64,000 bases of DNA from Chryseobacterium taichungense (lineage in GTDB: Bacteria > Bacteroidota > Bacteroidia > Flavobacteriales > Weeksellaceae), in contig NZ_FOBV01000001.1 of NCBI RefSeq assembly GCF_900109935.1, forward strand, positions 434,001-498,000, read 5' to 3'. The translations under genes were made by a program, and so were the position numbers. Position 1 is the first letter of the stretch, and every line of letters starts with the position of its first letter. Shown one piece after another: positions 15,448 through 24,505 of the stretch. The notes beneath the pieces were generated by a model, which ran no database searches, was not told the origin of the DNA, and worked only from the letters and a program-made list of their open reading frames with translations.

Positions 15448-15795
15448 ATGAAATATTCAAAATTAAGCCTGGCGAAAGAAGCCATTAATCATAAAGGTTT
15501 TGTAAGAAAAATTCCTGACATTTTCAGAATGGTAAGAATGTGGAGAAAAGGAGAATACCCAATGAGATCCATTGATATTATCCTGCCTCTTTTGGGAGTT
15601 TTATATATTATCTCACCGATTGATCTTCTTCCTGAAGTAGCAGTCCCTGTAATCGGAGTTTTGGACGATCTGGCAGTATTGTCAATTACGATTCCAAAAC
15701 TTATCAAAGAAGTGGATAAATTTCTGCTTTGGGAGGCCGAACAAAAATTCAACGGCGGCAATACGAAAGTAATCGACGCCGAAATCGTAAAATAA
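15448..15795 (+). CDS. DUF1232 (YkvA-like) membrane protein
   Basis: A 115-residue protein. The signature is in the middle: ILPLLGVLYIISPIDLLPE followed by VIGVLDDLAVLS, a short hydrophobic hairpin with the conserved SPIDLLPE and DD residues. DUF1232 proteins are small membrane-associated proteins of unknown role, often with an N-terminal basic helical region as here (AKEAINHKGFVRKIPDIFRM). It ends with a compact terminator at 15798-15822. Confidence 0.85.
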   Translation: MKYSKLSLAKEAINHKGFVRKIPDIFRMVRMWRKGEYPMRSIDIILPLLGVLYIISPIDLLPEVAVPVIGVLDDLAVLSITIPKLIKEVDKFLLWEAEQKFNGGNTKVIDAEIVK

Positions 15796-15797
15796 TC

Positions 15798-15822
15798 AAA
15801 ACATCCTTTGGGATGTTTTTTT
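15798..15822 (+). terminator. Terminator of the DUF1232 gene
   Basis: AAACATCC/GGATGTTT with a four-base loop and a T-run. Confidence 0.75.
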
Positions 15823-15934
15823 GTGACTAATGAATAAATTTATTATTTTAAAATTTACAATTCACTTACGAAGTAAAATTCACAATTGACTTTCAAGTTC
15901 ATTTCCTTAAATTTGCAACATCTAATAAAAAATA

Positions 15935-17302
15935 ATGGAAAGTAAAAAAGAATTCTTTTTAGAGTGCTATAAACTGGGCATCATCAAATTTGGAAGATTT
16001 ACATTAAAAAGCGGCATCGAAAGTCCTTTTTATGTAGACTTAAGACCTTTGGCTTCAGATCCGAAAATTTTAAAAAACTTAGCCAATTATTTACTGGAAA
16101 TGCTTCCTTTAGATAATTTTGATCTGATTTGTGGGGTTCCTTACGCTGCTCTTCCAATGGCTACAGCAATGTCTCTTGAAAGCTATATTCCATTAATTAT
16201 AAAAAGAAAAGAAGCCAAAAATTACGGCACCAAGAAACTGATTGAAGGAATTTACCAGAAAGGACAAAACTGCCTTTTGGTGGAAGATGTTATCACTTCA
16301 GGAAAATCTTTAATTGAAACAATCGCAGAAGTTGAGCAGGAAGATCTAAAAGTTGCGGATATCGTTGTCGTTCTTGACAGGGAACAAGGCGGAAAAGAAC
16401 TTCTGGAAAGCAAAGGATACAGAGTTCATACCCTTTTCAACATTTCGGAAGTGTGCTCGATTCTTCAGGAAAACGGAGAATTATCTGACGATGAAGTAAA
16501 AAGAATACAGGATTTTTTACAGGGAAATCACATTCAGTTTGAAGAGGTTACAAGAGCATCTTACGAACAGAAACTCAATACGGCACAGCATTCCGTATCT
16601 AAAAAACTACTGGAAACAGCATTGTCAAAGCAATCTAATCTAATTGCTTCTGCCGATGTCACAACAACGCAGGAATTACTGGATTTAGCTGAAAAGGTTG
16701 GGCCTCATGTAATTGCTTTAAAAACTCATATTGATATTATTTCCGATTTCGAATACGAAAAAACAATTACTCCATTAAAAGCTTTGGCTGCAAAGCACAA
16801 TTTCCTGCTTATGGAAGACCGAAAATTTGCAGACATTGGTAATACGCAGGAACTTCAGTTTACAAGTGGAGTTTTCAAAATTACAGACTGGGCAGATTTT
16901 GTAACATCCCAGGTTATCGGAGGGTTTGAATCTTTGGATTGCTTTAGAAATGTAGGTGTTGTGGCTATCATCGGAATGTCTTCGAAAGGAGCCTTAACGA
17001 CAAGTGCTTACAGAGAAGAAGCCCTGAAAGTAGCGGCATCTCACCCCAACGTAATTGGAGGTGTTTCTCAAAACCCGCTTCCTGAAGAAATGCTGTTGTT
17101 TACCCCGGGTGTTAATCTTGCAGATTCAGGTGACGGAAAAGGCCAACAGTACAATACGCCTGAGCATGTATTCAAAACACTTCATACAGACTTTATTATT
17201 GTAGGAAGAGGAATCTACAAATCTGAAAATCCTGCCGAAGCCGCAGTTACTTACAAAAACGAAGGCTGGAATGCTTATTTGAATTCTTTGAAAAAAAACT
17301 AA
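15935..17302 (+). CDS. pyrEF: UMP synthase: OPRT-ODC fusion of eukaryotic type
   Basis: A 455-residue bifunctional enzyme for the last two steps of UMP synthesis. Residues 1 to about 190 are orotate phosphoribosyltransferase, with SPFYVDLRPL and the PRPP loop LVEDVITSGKSL near residue 115. Residues about 205-455 are orotidine-5'-phosphate decarboxylase, with LKTHIDII, MEDRKFADIGNTQ near 293, and VGRGIYKSENP near the end. The decarboxylase signature DRKFADIGNT and the OPRT-first order are those of eukaryotic UMP synthase; free-standing bacterial PyrF usually has DLKxxDIPNT. All key Lys/Asp residues are present. An upstream box (TAAATTTGC near 15910) may be its promoter. Confidence 0.93.
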   Translation: MESKKEFFLECYKLGIIKFGRFTLKSGIESPFYVDLRPLASDPKILKNLANYLLEMLPLDNFDLICGVPYAALPMATAMSLESYIPLIIKRKEAKNYGTKKLIEGIYQKGQNCLLVEDVITSGKSLIETIAEVEQEDLKVADIVVVLDREQGGKELLESKGYRVHTLFNISEVCSILQENGELSDDEVKRIQDFLQGNHIQFEEVTRASYEQKLNTAQHSVSKKLLETALSKQSNLIASADVTTTQELLDLAEKVGPHVIALKTHIDIISDFEYEKTITPLKALAAKHNFLLMEDRKFADIGNTQELQFTSGVFKITDWADFVTSQVIGGFESLDCFRNVGVVAIIGMSSKGALTTSAYREEALKVAASHPNVIGGVSQNPLPEEMLLFTPGVNLADSGDGKGQQYNTPEHVFKTLHTDFIIVGRGIYKSENPAEAAVTYKNEGWNAYLNSLKKN

Positions 17303-17345
17303 CTGAGAGTTAATTTAAATTCAACAGACTTTCTGCAAAATACGT

Positions 17346-17353
17346 TATATTTG
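17346..17353 (+). promoter_or_regulatory. Promoter box of the M1-like/barrel gene
   Basis: TATATTTG fits TAnnTTTG, 18 bp before the TTG start at 17372. This supports choosing that start. Confidence 0.55.
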
Positions 17354-17371
17354 AAACCATATCACAGTTAA

Positions 17372-20188
17372 TTGAGAAATATTTGTATTGGTCTTGCTTT
17401 GTTTTTGGGTGTTGCAGAGATTTCTGCACAGAAAGACAGCATTTATATTGAAGCCAGACTTTCTCCTGACAAAAAGCGGCTCAGCATCAATCAGGAGATG
17501 GTGTATTATAATAACTCGAAGCATGACCTTAATACGGTAAAGCTTCTCAACTGGGTTTCTGCCTATAATAAAAGAGGAACTTCACTGGTTTACCGAAAAC
17601 TTGAAGACCGAAATACAGATCTCCATTTTGCAGAAAAAAGCGAACTGGGAAAATTACTGAACTTAAATATTAAAAACGCTGATCAGGAAATTCCTGTAAA
17701 CAATATTTCAGATGAAAATTTTTTCCTGCCATTAAAAGAAATTTTAAAGCCGGGAGAAAAGGTAAAACTAAAGCTGCAGTATGAAATTCAGCTTCCTGAT
17801 AAAAAATTTACAGGATATGGAACTTCTAATACCAATGTAGCCCTAAAATATTTCTTTATTGTTCCGGATCACTTTGATCCGGACAATATTTCCAAAAGGG
17901 ATTATCACGATATCGAAGAATCGGTAAGTTTTAATACGTACTGGACCGTAAATTTTGATCTTCCGGTCAATTCATTTATTGAAAGTAATCTTCAGCAGTT
18001 TCAGATGAATTCTTTTAAAGGATATCTTGATTCTGATCCTGAATTCCTTATTTCACAAAACGAATATCCTTCGATCAATATCAACACAGAAGATATCAGG
18101 ACGGAAATAAAATTCGGATACAATTTAAAACCTGAAGAGAAACAAAATCTGGAATTTTACCTTCCTTTACATTTAAAATTCATCAAAGACAGGATAGGCA
18201 GTATTCCTGAAAGAATTTTTATTTCAGATAAATTCCGGGCAAAAGAAGATTTTTTCGGTAATAACGATATTACATTCTGGAAATTCAGGTTCCAGCTCTT
18301 TACTGATGAGCAGAAAACAGATCTGGATTATTTTGGAATTGTCGCCAAAAAGGTTTTGGATGAAAGCATTATTACAGACAAGCAGAATTATCACTGGTTT
18401 AAAAATGGTTTAAAATCTTACCTTGAAATTCAGTATTTAAAGAAATTCTACCCAGAGACCAAATTATTAGGCACATTGCCGGAAACAAAAATTTTCGGAG
18501 TAAAACCTCTGAAATTATTTCACGCCTCGGATGTAAAGCTGATCGAGCGTTACGGACTTACGTACCAATATATAATGTCCCAAAACCTTGATCAGAAGAT
18601 TGCTGAGAAATACGCAGTTCTGAGCAATTTTAATGACATGGCCATCAGCAGTTTTGAAACCGGAACATTATTTAATTATTCTGCCGACAAAATGGGCTAT
18701 GAAAATTTTGATGCTTTGGTTCAGAATTTCATTGCAAAAAACACAGATAAAGAAGTCAATCCGAATGATTTTATAAAAGAACTGGCTGAAAAAGATAAAA
18801 GAACAGCTTACTTATCAGAGTTTTTACAACATAAGAACAGGGTAAATTTTAAGCTTAAAAGGTTTAAAAAGGAAGGAGATTCTCTCACGGTAAGAATTCA
18901 GAAAAATACACTTTCCAATATTCCTGTAAAGCTTGAAACCGAGTCGGAAGAAGGAAATAAAAACGAATATTGGGTAGAAACTGAGGAAAATAAAAAAAAT
19001 ACAACAATATCAATTCCTGATTTCAATACGCATAAAATCACACTTAACAACGAGTATATTTTCCCGGAAGCGAATTACAGGGATAATTTCCTGTATGCAA
19101 AAGGTTTTTTTTCCAACATGAGAAAAATTAAGCTTAAGCTGATCAAAGACATTCCGAATCCTGAATTTAATGAAATATACATCAGCCCGAGAGTTCGTTT
19201 CAATAACACGTATGATAAATTTTTAATTGGATTCAACTTTAAAAATCAGTCTTTTTTTGATCAGAAGTTTTTATATTCTTTTACACCAACATACAGTACG
19301 GGAACAGGACAGCTTACCGGTTCGGGGGCTGTCGCCTACTCTTTTCTTCCTGCAGAAAGTATTTTCAGAAGTCTGACCTTCGGAGTTTCAGGATCGTATT
19401 TCCACTATGATTATGACCTGGCTTACCGTAAAGGTTCAGTATATTCAAATTTAAATTTCAGAAAAAATCCGAGAAGTACTGTGGGCAGAAGCATCGGAAT
19501 ATCTTACAATTATTTTGAGAGAGATCTGAGTCCGCTTATGGTCGCCAATAATGACTATGATAAGTACAGCCTCTGGAGTGTGGGATATGGATACAACGAC
19601 AGCCAGAGTATTCATGAGAAAAGCCTCGGTGTAAGTACACAGTGGATGGAAGATTTTCAAAAAGTAACTGCAGAAGGTTTTTACCGTTGGGAGTTTGCTC
19701 CCAGACAAAAGCTTAGTGTAAGATTGTTTGCCGGATATTTTGTGAAGAATAATACAAGAAATAATACCTTTAACTACGGAATTTCCAGGGTTTCAGATTA
19801 TTCTTTTTCCTATAATCTCCTGGGACAAAGTGCAACTGGCGGAATTCTTTCACAACAGTTTATTCTGGCTGACGGTGGCTTTAAATCTTTTATTCCGGGA
19901 AGTGTCAATAAATGGATCACTTCAGTGAATGTAGATACCAGCGTATGGAAAATTTTTCACGTTTATGCAGACGCCGGAGTGTATGACAATAAAAATCAGT
20001 CAACCAAATTTATATGGGACAGTGGTATAAAAGTACGTGTCATTCCTGATTTCCTTGAAATCTATTTTCCCGTCCAATCTTCGTTAGGATTTGAGCCTGG
20101 TTTTAAAGATTATGCAAGACGCATTAGATATACATTAGTACTTAATTTAAATTCTATTATCAATGCCGCCAGAAGAGGCTGGTACTAA
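17372..20188 (+). CDS. M1-peptidase-like domain fused to a probable outer-membrane barrel
   Basis: A 938-residue envelope protein with a signal peptide (NICIGLALFLGVAEISAQ). Residues about 25-250 resemble the all-beta N-terminal domain of M1 aminopeptidases (VYYNNSKHDLNTVKLLNW, KLKLQYEIQLPD). The helical part (about 280-480) has YHWFKNGLKSYLEIQYL where active enzymes have W-x-x-E-G-x-A-x-Y; no HExxH zinc site is visible and the Glu is replaced, so this part is probably inactive. From about residue 600 the sequence is alternating aromatic strands (FGVSGSYFHYDYDLAYRKGS, TSVNVDTSVWKIFHVYADAG) ending in Trp-Tyr, as in an outer-membrane barrel. The start is TTG, since the signal peptide needs it. 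Confidence 0.65.
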   Translation: MRNICIGLALFLGVAEISAQKDSIYIEARLSPDKKRLSINQEMVYYNNSKHDLNTVKLLNWVSAYNKRGTSLVYRKLEDRNTDLHFAEKSELGKLLNLNIKNADQEIPVNNISDENFFLPLKEILKPGEKVKLKLQYEIQLPDKKFTGYGTSNTNVALKYFFIVPDHFDPDNISKRDYHDIEESVSFNTYWTVNFDLPVNSFIESNLQQFQMNSFKGYLDSDPEFLISQNEYPSININTEDIRTEIKFGYNLKPEEKQNLEFYLPLHLKFIKDRIGSIPERIFISDKFRAKEDFFGNNDITFWKFRFQLFTDEQKTDLDYFGIVAKKVLDESIITDKQNYHWFKNGLKSYLEIQYLKKFYPETKLLGTLPETKIFGVKPLKLFHASDVKLIERYGLTYQYIMSQNLDQKIAEKYAVLSNFNDMAISSFETGTLFNYSADKMGYENFDALVQNFIAKNTDKEVNPNDFIKELAEKDKRTAYLSEFLQHKNRVNFKLKRFKKEGDSLTVRIQKNTLSNIPVKLETESEEGNKNEYWVETEENKKNTTISIPDFNTHKITLNNEYIFPEANYRDNFLYAKGFFSNMRKIKLKLIKDIPNPEFNEIYISPRVRFNNTYDKFLIGFNFKNQSFFDQKFLYSFTPTYSTGTGQLTGSGAVAYSFLPAESIFRSLTFGVSGSYFHYDYDLAYRKGSVYSNLNFRKNPRSTVGRSIGISYNYFERDLSPLMVANNDYDKYSLWSVGYGYNDSQSIHEKSLGVSTQWMEDFQKVTAEGFYRWEFAPRQKLSVRLFAGYFVKNNTRNNTFNYGISRVSDYSFSYNLLGQSATGGILSQQFILADGGFKSFIPGSVNKWITSVNVDTSVWKIFHVYADAGVYDNKNQSTKFIWDSGIKVRVIPDFLEIYFPVQSSLGFEPGFKDYARRIRYTLVLNLNSIINAARRGWY

Positions 20189-20195
20189 AAGAACA

Positions 20196-20232
20196 AAAAC
20201 ACCTCAGATTAAATTGTCTGAGGTATTTTTTT
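20196..20232. terminator. Shared terminator between convergent genes
   Basis: ACCTCAGA/TCTGAGGT (20201-20208 and 20217-20224) with an A-run before and a T-run after. It lies between the stops at 20188 (plus) and 20244 (minus) and can serve both. Confidence 0.8.
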
Positions 20233-20243
20233 AAGTTTAAAGA

Positions 20244-20987
20244 TTAATCTTTCAGTATTTTTTGAGAAACCGGCTTATTGTTTACAGTTGCTGTTACGAT
20301 GTAATTTCCTTTTTGTAATTCAGCAATATTTAGTGACTCATTTTCTTTTGCCGAAGCTGTTTTTACGACCTGTCCGTACATGTTGAATATTTTCACATCG
20401 TTAGCCTGAGCTCCAAAAGTTATTTCTTCATTATTCACGAAAGTATTTTTCAAGACAGAGCCTTTTGTCTTTGTCAGATTATTAACTGCCAGACTTCCGG
20501 AATACTGCGTCCATAAAACATCGTCCAGAACAATTTGTTTTGATCCAGTTGACCTGAACTCAATAAGAACATCACCGGAAACATTTACATTTACCGTTCT
20601 GGTGTAGTTTGTATTCATTAGTGCCAGCGTATAAGTATCGACATTAATTCCATTTACATAAACCCCTATAGTTCTGTTAGAAGCAGTACCTGATGTAAAA
20701 TATGACCGGACGGTATATGTCAGGGTACCTACTCCATTAGCTCCGGAATTTGCACTTAATGTTCTTGTCCCGCTATCACTGAATCCGATTGATGTTGCAG
20801 TAACATTATCAGTACTTGTTACTTTTCTAGCGCCAGAAAAAGCCCAGGTTACCCCATTATCTCCTGTGTAGCTGCCACTGGTGTATGAGGAAGAAGTAGC
20901 TGATAAATTAGTAAATGATTCGGAACCTTGTGCAGATAGAAAAGCCGTAAATGCAATAACGGCAATTAGAGAATAACTTTTTTTCAT
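20244..20987 (-). CDS. Secreted protein with T9SS sorting domain
   Basis: A 247-residue protein with a signal peptide ending at AFLSAQ. The body (about 20-165) is a Ser/Thr/Gly-rich beta domain with NGVTWAFSGARKV, YVNGINVDTYTL and KQIVLDDVLWTQYSG, similar to choice-of-anchor or lectin-like jelly-roll domains. The last 80 residues form a type A sorting domain (VKIFNMYGQVVKTASAKENE, LQKGNYIVTATVNNKPVSQK), which directs export by the type IX secretion system and attachment to the surface. Its ligand is unknown. It stands alone between two outer-membrane protein genes. Confidence 0.82.
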   Translation of the reverse strand: MKKSYSLIAVIAFTAFLSAQGSESFTNLSATSSSYTSGSYTGDNGVTWAFSGARKVTSTDNVTATSIGFSDSGTRTLSANSGANGVGTLTYTVRSYFTSGTASNRTIGVYVNGINVDTYTLALMNTNYTRTVNVNVSGDVLIEFRSTGSKQIVLDDVLWTQYSGSLAVNNLTKTKGSVLKNTFVNNEEITFGAQANDVKIFNMYGQVVKTASAKENESLNIAELQKGNYIVTATVNNKPVSQKILKD

Positions 20988-21136
20988 GTGTTAAAATTTA
21001 ATTATTATTAATTTTCGGCGCGAAAATACATCAATTTTTCAATATTATACAATAAATTCATTAATTTTTTGTTAATAGCATTAAAACCAATTACATAAGC
21101 AATTTTTAAGTATTTTTACCGATTATTTCTAAAGGC

Positions 21137-24100
21137 TTGCGGAATTACATTCTGATATTCGTGTTATTTTTTATGGGTATATTCTCCGGAAATGCTCAGA
21201 TATTCACGTGGAAAAATCCCAACCTTCCCCAAGACAGTCTGAAACAAGACAACATCAGACAGGACAGTATACTTGCCGCTAAATTTGAACAGGATATTTT
21301 TGCAAAAGACACGATGGATTTTGTAAAAACCAGCAACAGAATTATTGTTGACGAAGCTGTTCTCGCCAGAAATGATAAAAAAAGATTTTTAGGAGAATTA
21401 AACTCCAAAGGTTCCATCATCCGCGGAATTACGTTTGGTAATAACCAGGGACAGTCGGTACAAAGCTCTATGGATCTCCAGATTTCCGGAAGGCTTTCCA
21501 AAGACGTAACCATTCTTGCCAGTATTTCGGATCATAACCTGCCGATTCAGGCAGATGGATATACACAGACCCTCGAGGAATTTGATAAAATTTACATGCA
21601 GCTTAATATTAAGGATAAATCTATATTAAGAGCAGGACATCTGGACCTTGTTGAAGCCAAGAATTATTTCGCAAAATACCAGAGACGGAGTATGGGACTT
21701 GAGTTCCAGACAGAATTCGGGAAAGACAATAAAACATTTGTCGATGTATCGATGGGTGTTGCACGGAGTGAATTTCACCGAATTCGTTTTCAGGGTGTTG
21801 AAGGAAACCAGGGACCTTACCGTCTGACCGGTAAAAACGGGGAACAGTTCATCACGCTGATTTCCGGATCTGAGCAGGTTTTCATTGATGGGATTTTAAT
21901 GAAACGTGGTGAAAACCAGGATTACATCATCAATTACAATACAGGTGAAGTTACTTTTACCAGTTTCCGCCCTATTTTCCAGCAGAATTTCATTACCATT
22001 TCCTACAATTACACCAACAGGAATTATTCAAGATATCTATTCACCGGAAAAGTTGAGCATAAAAGAGAAAAATTAAAGCTCGGACTCAACTGGTTTATGG
22101 AGAATGATAATAAAAATGCTCCGCTTGCTTTAAACCTTTCGCCGGAAGATCAGCAGATTCTGGCAGATGCAGGAAACGATCCTAACCTGATGTATGCGCC
22201 TTCCGGCGTCGTAACTGAATATGATGTGAATAAAATTCTTTATCGATTGGTTCAGAATTCTGGTGGAAACTACTATCAGTTCTCTACAGATGCATCCCAG
22301 ACATTATACACGGTTTCCTTTACCTATTTTGGAGCAAATCTGGGAGATTATAAAATTACACAAACCACTAATAATGGTCGTGTTTTTGAATATGTAGGAC
22401 CAAATATGGGAGATTACCGGGCGGTAAGAAAACTTCCTTCCCCGGAAAAATCACAAGTCTTTTCTTTCAATTCCGAATATGCATTAAAGGATGGAAAAAT
22501 CGGAGCAGACATCTCATTAAGCAACTATGACGTCAATCTTTTTTCTTCTAAAGATTCCGATCAGAATATTGGATATGCATGGCGGATTTTCGGAAATAAA
22601 ACTTTTACCAAAAACAACTGGAAAGGTACCCCGAACTTTGAATATCAATATATCGACAGGCAGTTCCATATTTTAGACAGGATCAATGATGTAGAATTCT
22701 CCAGAGATTTTAACCTTGCACAGGAATTCAGCGGAAGAACACAAAACAGATTTATTTTCAGTTTTTTAAATAAATGGAATAATAAATCGACCTTAAATTA
22801 CAGGATAAATTACCTTGACGAACAGGATTCTTATAAAGGGATCAAAAACGATCTCGATTTCGGCTGGATCAGTGGAAAGTTCTTTACAAAAGGAAACCTG
22901 TCTTATCTGAATACAACTGCCATTCTTCAGGATACAAAATTCATCAGAGGAGGAGTTTCAACAGAATTTACAGGAAAAAAAGGCAGCTGGGCCGTCGGCG
23001 GAAGTATGGAGCACAACGAGAAAAAATATAATGATACCCAACTGATGGATGTAACGAGCTTTAGTTGGAGAGAAATTTTCGTTCAGAAAAAAATTGGAGA
23101 CAGCGCCAGAACAAAATTACTGACCAAAGTATATATGCGGGACAATGACTCTGTACGCGACAACAGGCTTCAGAGTATGAATAATATTTTAGGTTTTATG
23201 GCAGAAAGCCAGATCATTAAAACTGAAAAAACAACGCTGAACGCACTCCTTCACTACCGTAAGTTCTTTTATCAGAATCAGGATATTGATGCTTCTAAAA
23301 ATAATGACTTTGTGGTAGGAAACATCCTTTACAATCAGCAGCTTTTCAGAAACGGAATGCGGCTTCAGGCTTTCTATGAACTAGGAAATGGTCAGGAAGC
23401 CCAGCGTGAATTTCAATATATAAAAGTAACCGATGGTCAGGGTATTTATAAATGGACCGATTATAATGGCGATGGAATTCAGCAGCTTGACGAGTTTGAA
23501 ATCGCGGAATATTCGGATCTGGCACAATATATCAGGATTTACACCAATTCTGTCCGGTATATTCCTTCCAATAAAAATAAAATTCAGCTGGCTTTATTTG
23601 TCAATCCTTCGATTGTTTTTAATTCGGAAAATAAATTTTTAAAGCGCTGGAATTTTAATATTTCACTCAATTCACAAAACTCATTTTACAAAAAGGATAA
23701 AGTTCTGGTGCTAAATCCTTTCGAAAAGAATGATGATCAGATTCTGAAGAATCAGAATATTCTGGCATCCGCACAATTCAGTCCGACGGAAAAATCCGGT
23801 TGGAACGGAAACTACAGGTTTATATCCAATGACAACCTCATCAATGCCAATTTCAGTAATGAAGAGCGGGAACAGATTTCACACTTTTTAAATATTGGAT
23901 ATTGGTTTAATAAAGAATTCAGGATCGACTGGGAAAATTCCGTACATGACATCAGAAACTCTTCGCAATTATTTGCAACGAGAGATTACCGTCTGAATAA
24001 TTTTGAAACCAAGCCTAAAGCCACCTATAAATTCACTGATGCAATACAGGCCGAGCTTTCTTCTGCTTTCCGGCAAAAAGACAGAATTGACGGGGAAGAA

Positions 24101-24385
24101 CTTCTCAAGGCTTTCGATATTACCGGAACCATCCAGTGGGAACGCCGGAAAACTTCTATCCGGGGAAACTTTTCATTTATCAATAACAATTTTACGGGAA
24201 ACAATTTCAGTATCGTAGGAAACCAGATGCTGGACGGACTTAAACCCGGAAAAAACCAGGTTTGGAGTGTATTTATCCAGCAGGCGATCAATTCTTTTCT
24301 TCAATTAAACTTGAACTATGAAGGCAGAAATTCCGGAGATCGAACCATTCACATAGGAAGCATGCAGGTGAAAGCGAGCTTTTAA
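21137..24385 (+). CDS. Large outer-membrane beta-barrel protein
   Basis: A 1082-residue envelope protein with a signal peptide (YILIFVLFFMGIFSGNAQ). The N-terminal third carries GSIIRGITFGNNQGQSVQSS, ISDHNLPIQADGYTQTLEEF and DYIINYNTGEVTFTSFRPI, a pattern conserved in a group of large Bacteroidetes proteins that also resembles the plug/strand motifs of SprA. The rest is aromatic, alternating strands typical of a big barrel, ending in MQVKASF with a terminal Phe. The start is TTG at 21137, because the next Met (residue 13) would cut the signal peptide short. No transport substrate can be assigned. Confidence 0.7.
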   Translation: MRNYILIFVLFFMGIFSGNAQIFTWKNPNLPQDSLKQDNIRQDSILAAKFEQDIFAKDTMDFVKTSNRIIVDEAVLARNDKKRFLGELNSKGSIIRGITFGNNQGQSVQSSMDLQISGRLSKDVTILASISDHNLPIQADGYTQTLEEFDKIYMQLNIKDKSILRAGHLDLVEAKNYFAKYQRRSMGLEFQTEFGKDNKTFVDVSMGVARSEFHRIRFQGVEGNQGPYRLTGKNGEQFITLISGSEQVFIDGILMKRGENQDYIINYNTGEVTFTSFRPIFQQNFITISYNYTNRNYSRYLFTGKVEHKREKLKLGLNWFMENDNKNAPLALNLSPEDQQILADAGNDPNLMYAPSGVVTEYDVNKILYRLVQNSGGNYYQFSTDASQTLYTVSFTYFGANLGDYKITQTTNNGRVFEYVGPNMGDYRAVRKLPSPEKSQVFSFNSEYALKDGKIGADISLSNYDVNLFSSKDSDQNIGYAWRIFGNKTFTKNNWKGTPNFEYQYIDRQFHILDRINDVEFSRDFNLAQEFSGRTQNRFIFSFLNKWNNKSTLNYRINYLDEQDSYKGIKNDLDFGWISGKFFTKGNLSYLNTTAILQDTKFIRGGVSTEFTGKKGSWAVGGSMEHNEKKYNDTQLMDVTSFSWREIFVQKKIGDSARTKLLTKVYMRDNDSVRDNRLQSMNNILGFMAESQIIKTEKTTLNALLHYRKFFYQNQDIDASKNNDFVVGNILYNQQLFRNGMRLQAFYELGNGQEAQREFQYIKVTDGQGIYKWTDYNGDGIQQLDEFEIAEYSDLAQYIRIYTNSVRYIPSNKNKIQLALFVNPSIVFNSENKFLKRWNFNISLNSQNSFYKKDKVLVLNPFEKNDDQILKNQNILASAQFSPTEKSGWNGNYRFISNDNLINANFSNEEREQISHFLNIGYWFNKEFRIDWENSVHDIRNSSQLFATRDYRLNNFETKPKATYKFTDAIQAELSSAFRQKDRIDGEELLKAFDITGTIQWERRKTSIRGNFSFINNNFTGNNFSIVGNQMLDGLKPGKNQVWSVFIQQAINSFLQLNLNYEGRNSGDRTIHIGSMQVKASF

Positions 24386-24493
24386 GTTTGAGAGTATCAG
24401 GGTTTGAGAATTTGATCGTGGATATTTTACTTATGGCTTTATCATCATTTACGCTCATAGATATTATCATATTTTCAAGTGGCTGGAATTTTG

Positions 24494-24501
24494 TAAATTT
24501 G
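24494..24501 (+). promoter_or_regulatory. Promoter box hard against the dusB start
   Basis: TAAATTTG ends 4 bp before the ATG at 24506, the same geometry as at aroC. The spacer 24386-24505 holds no other feature apart from a GTTTGAGAGT-type segment also seen at 34880-34890. Confidence 0.5.
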
Positions 24502-24505
24502 TACC

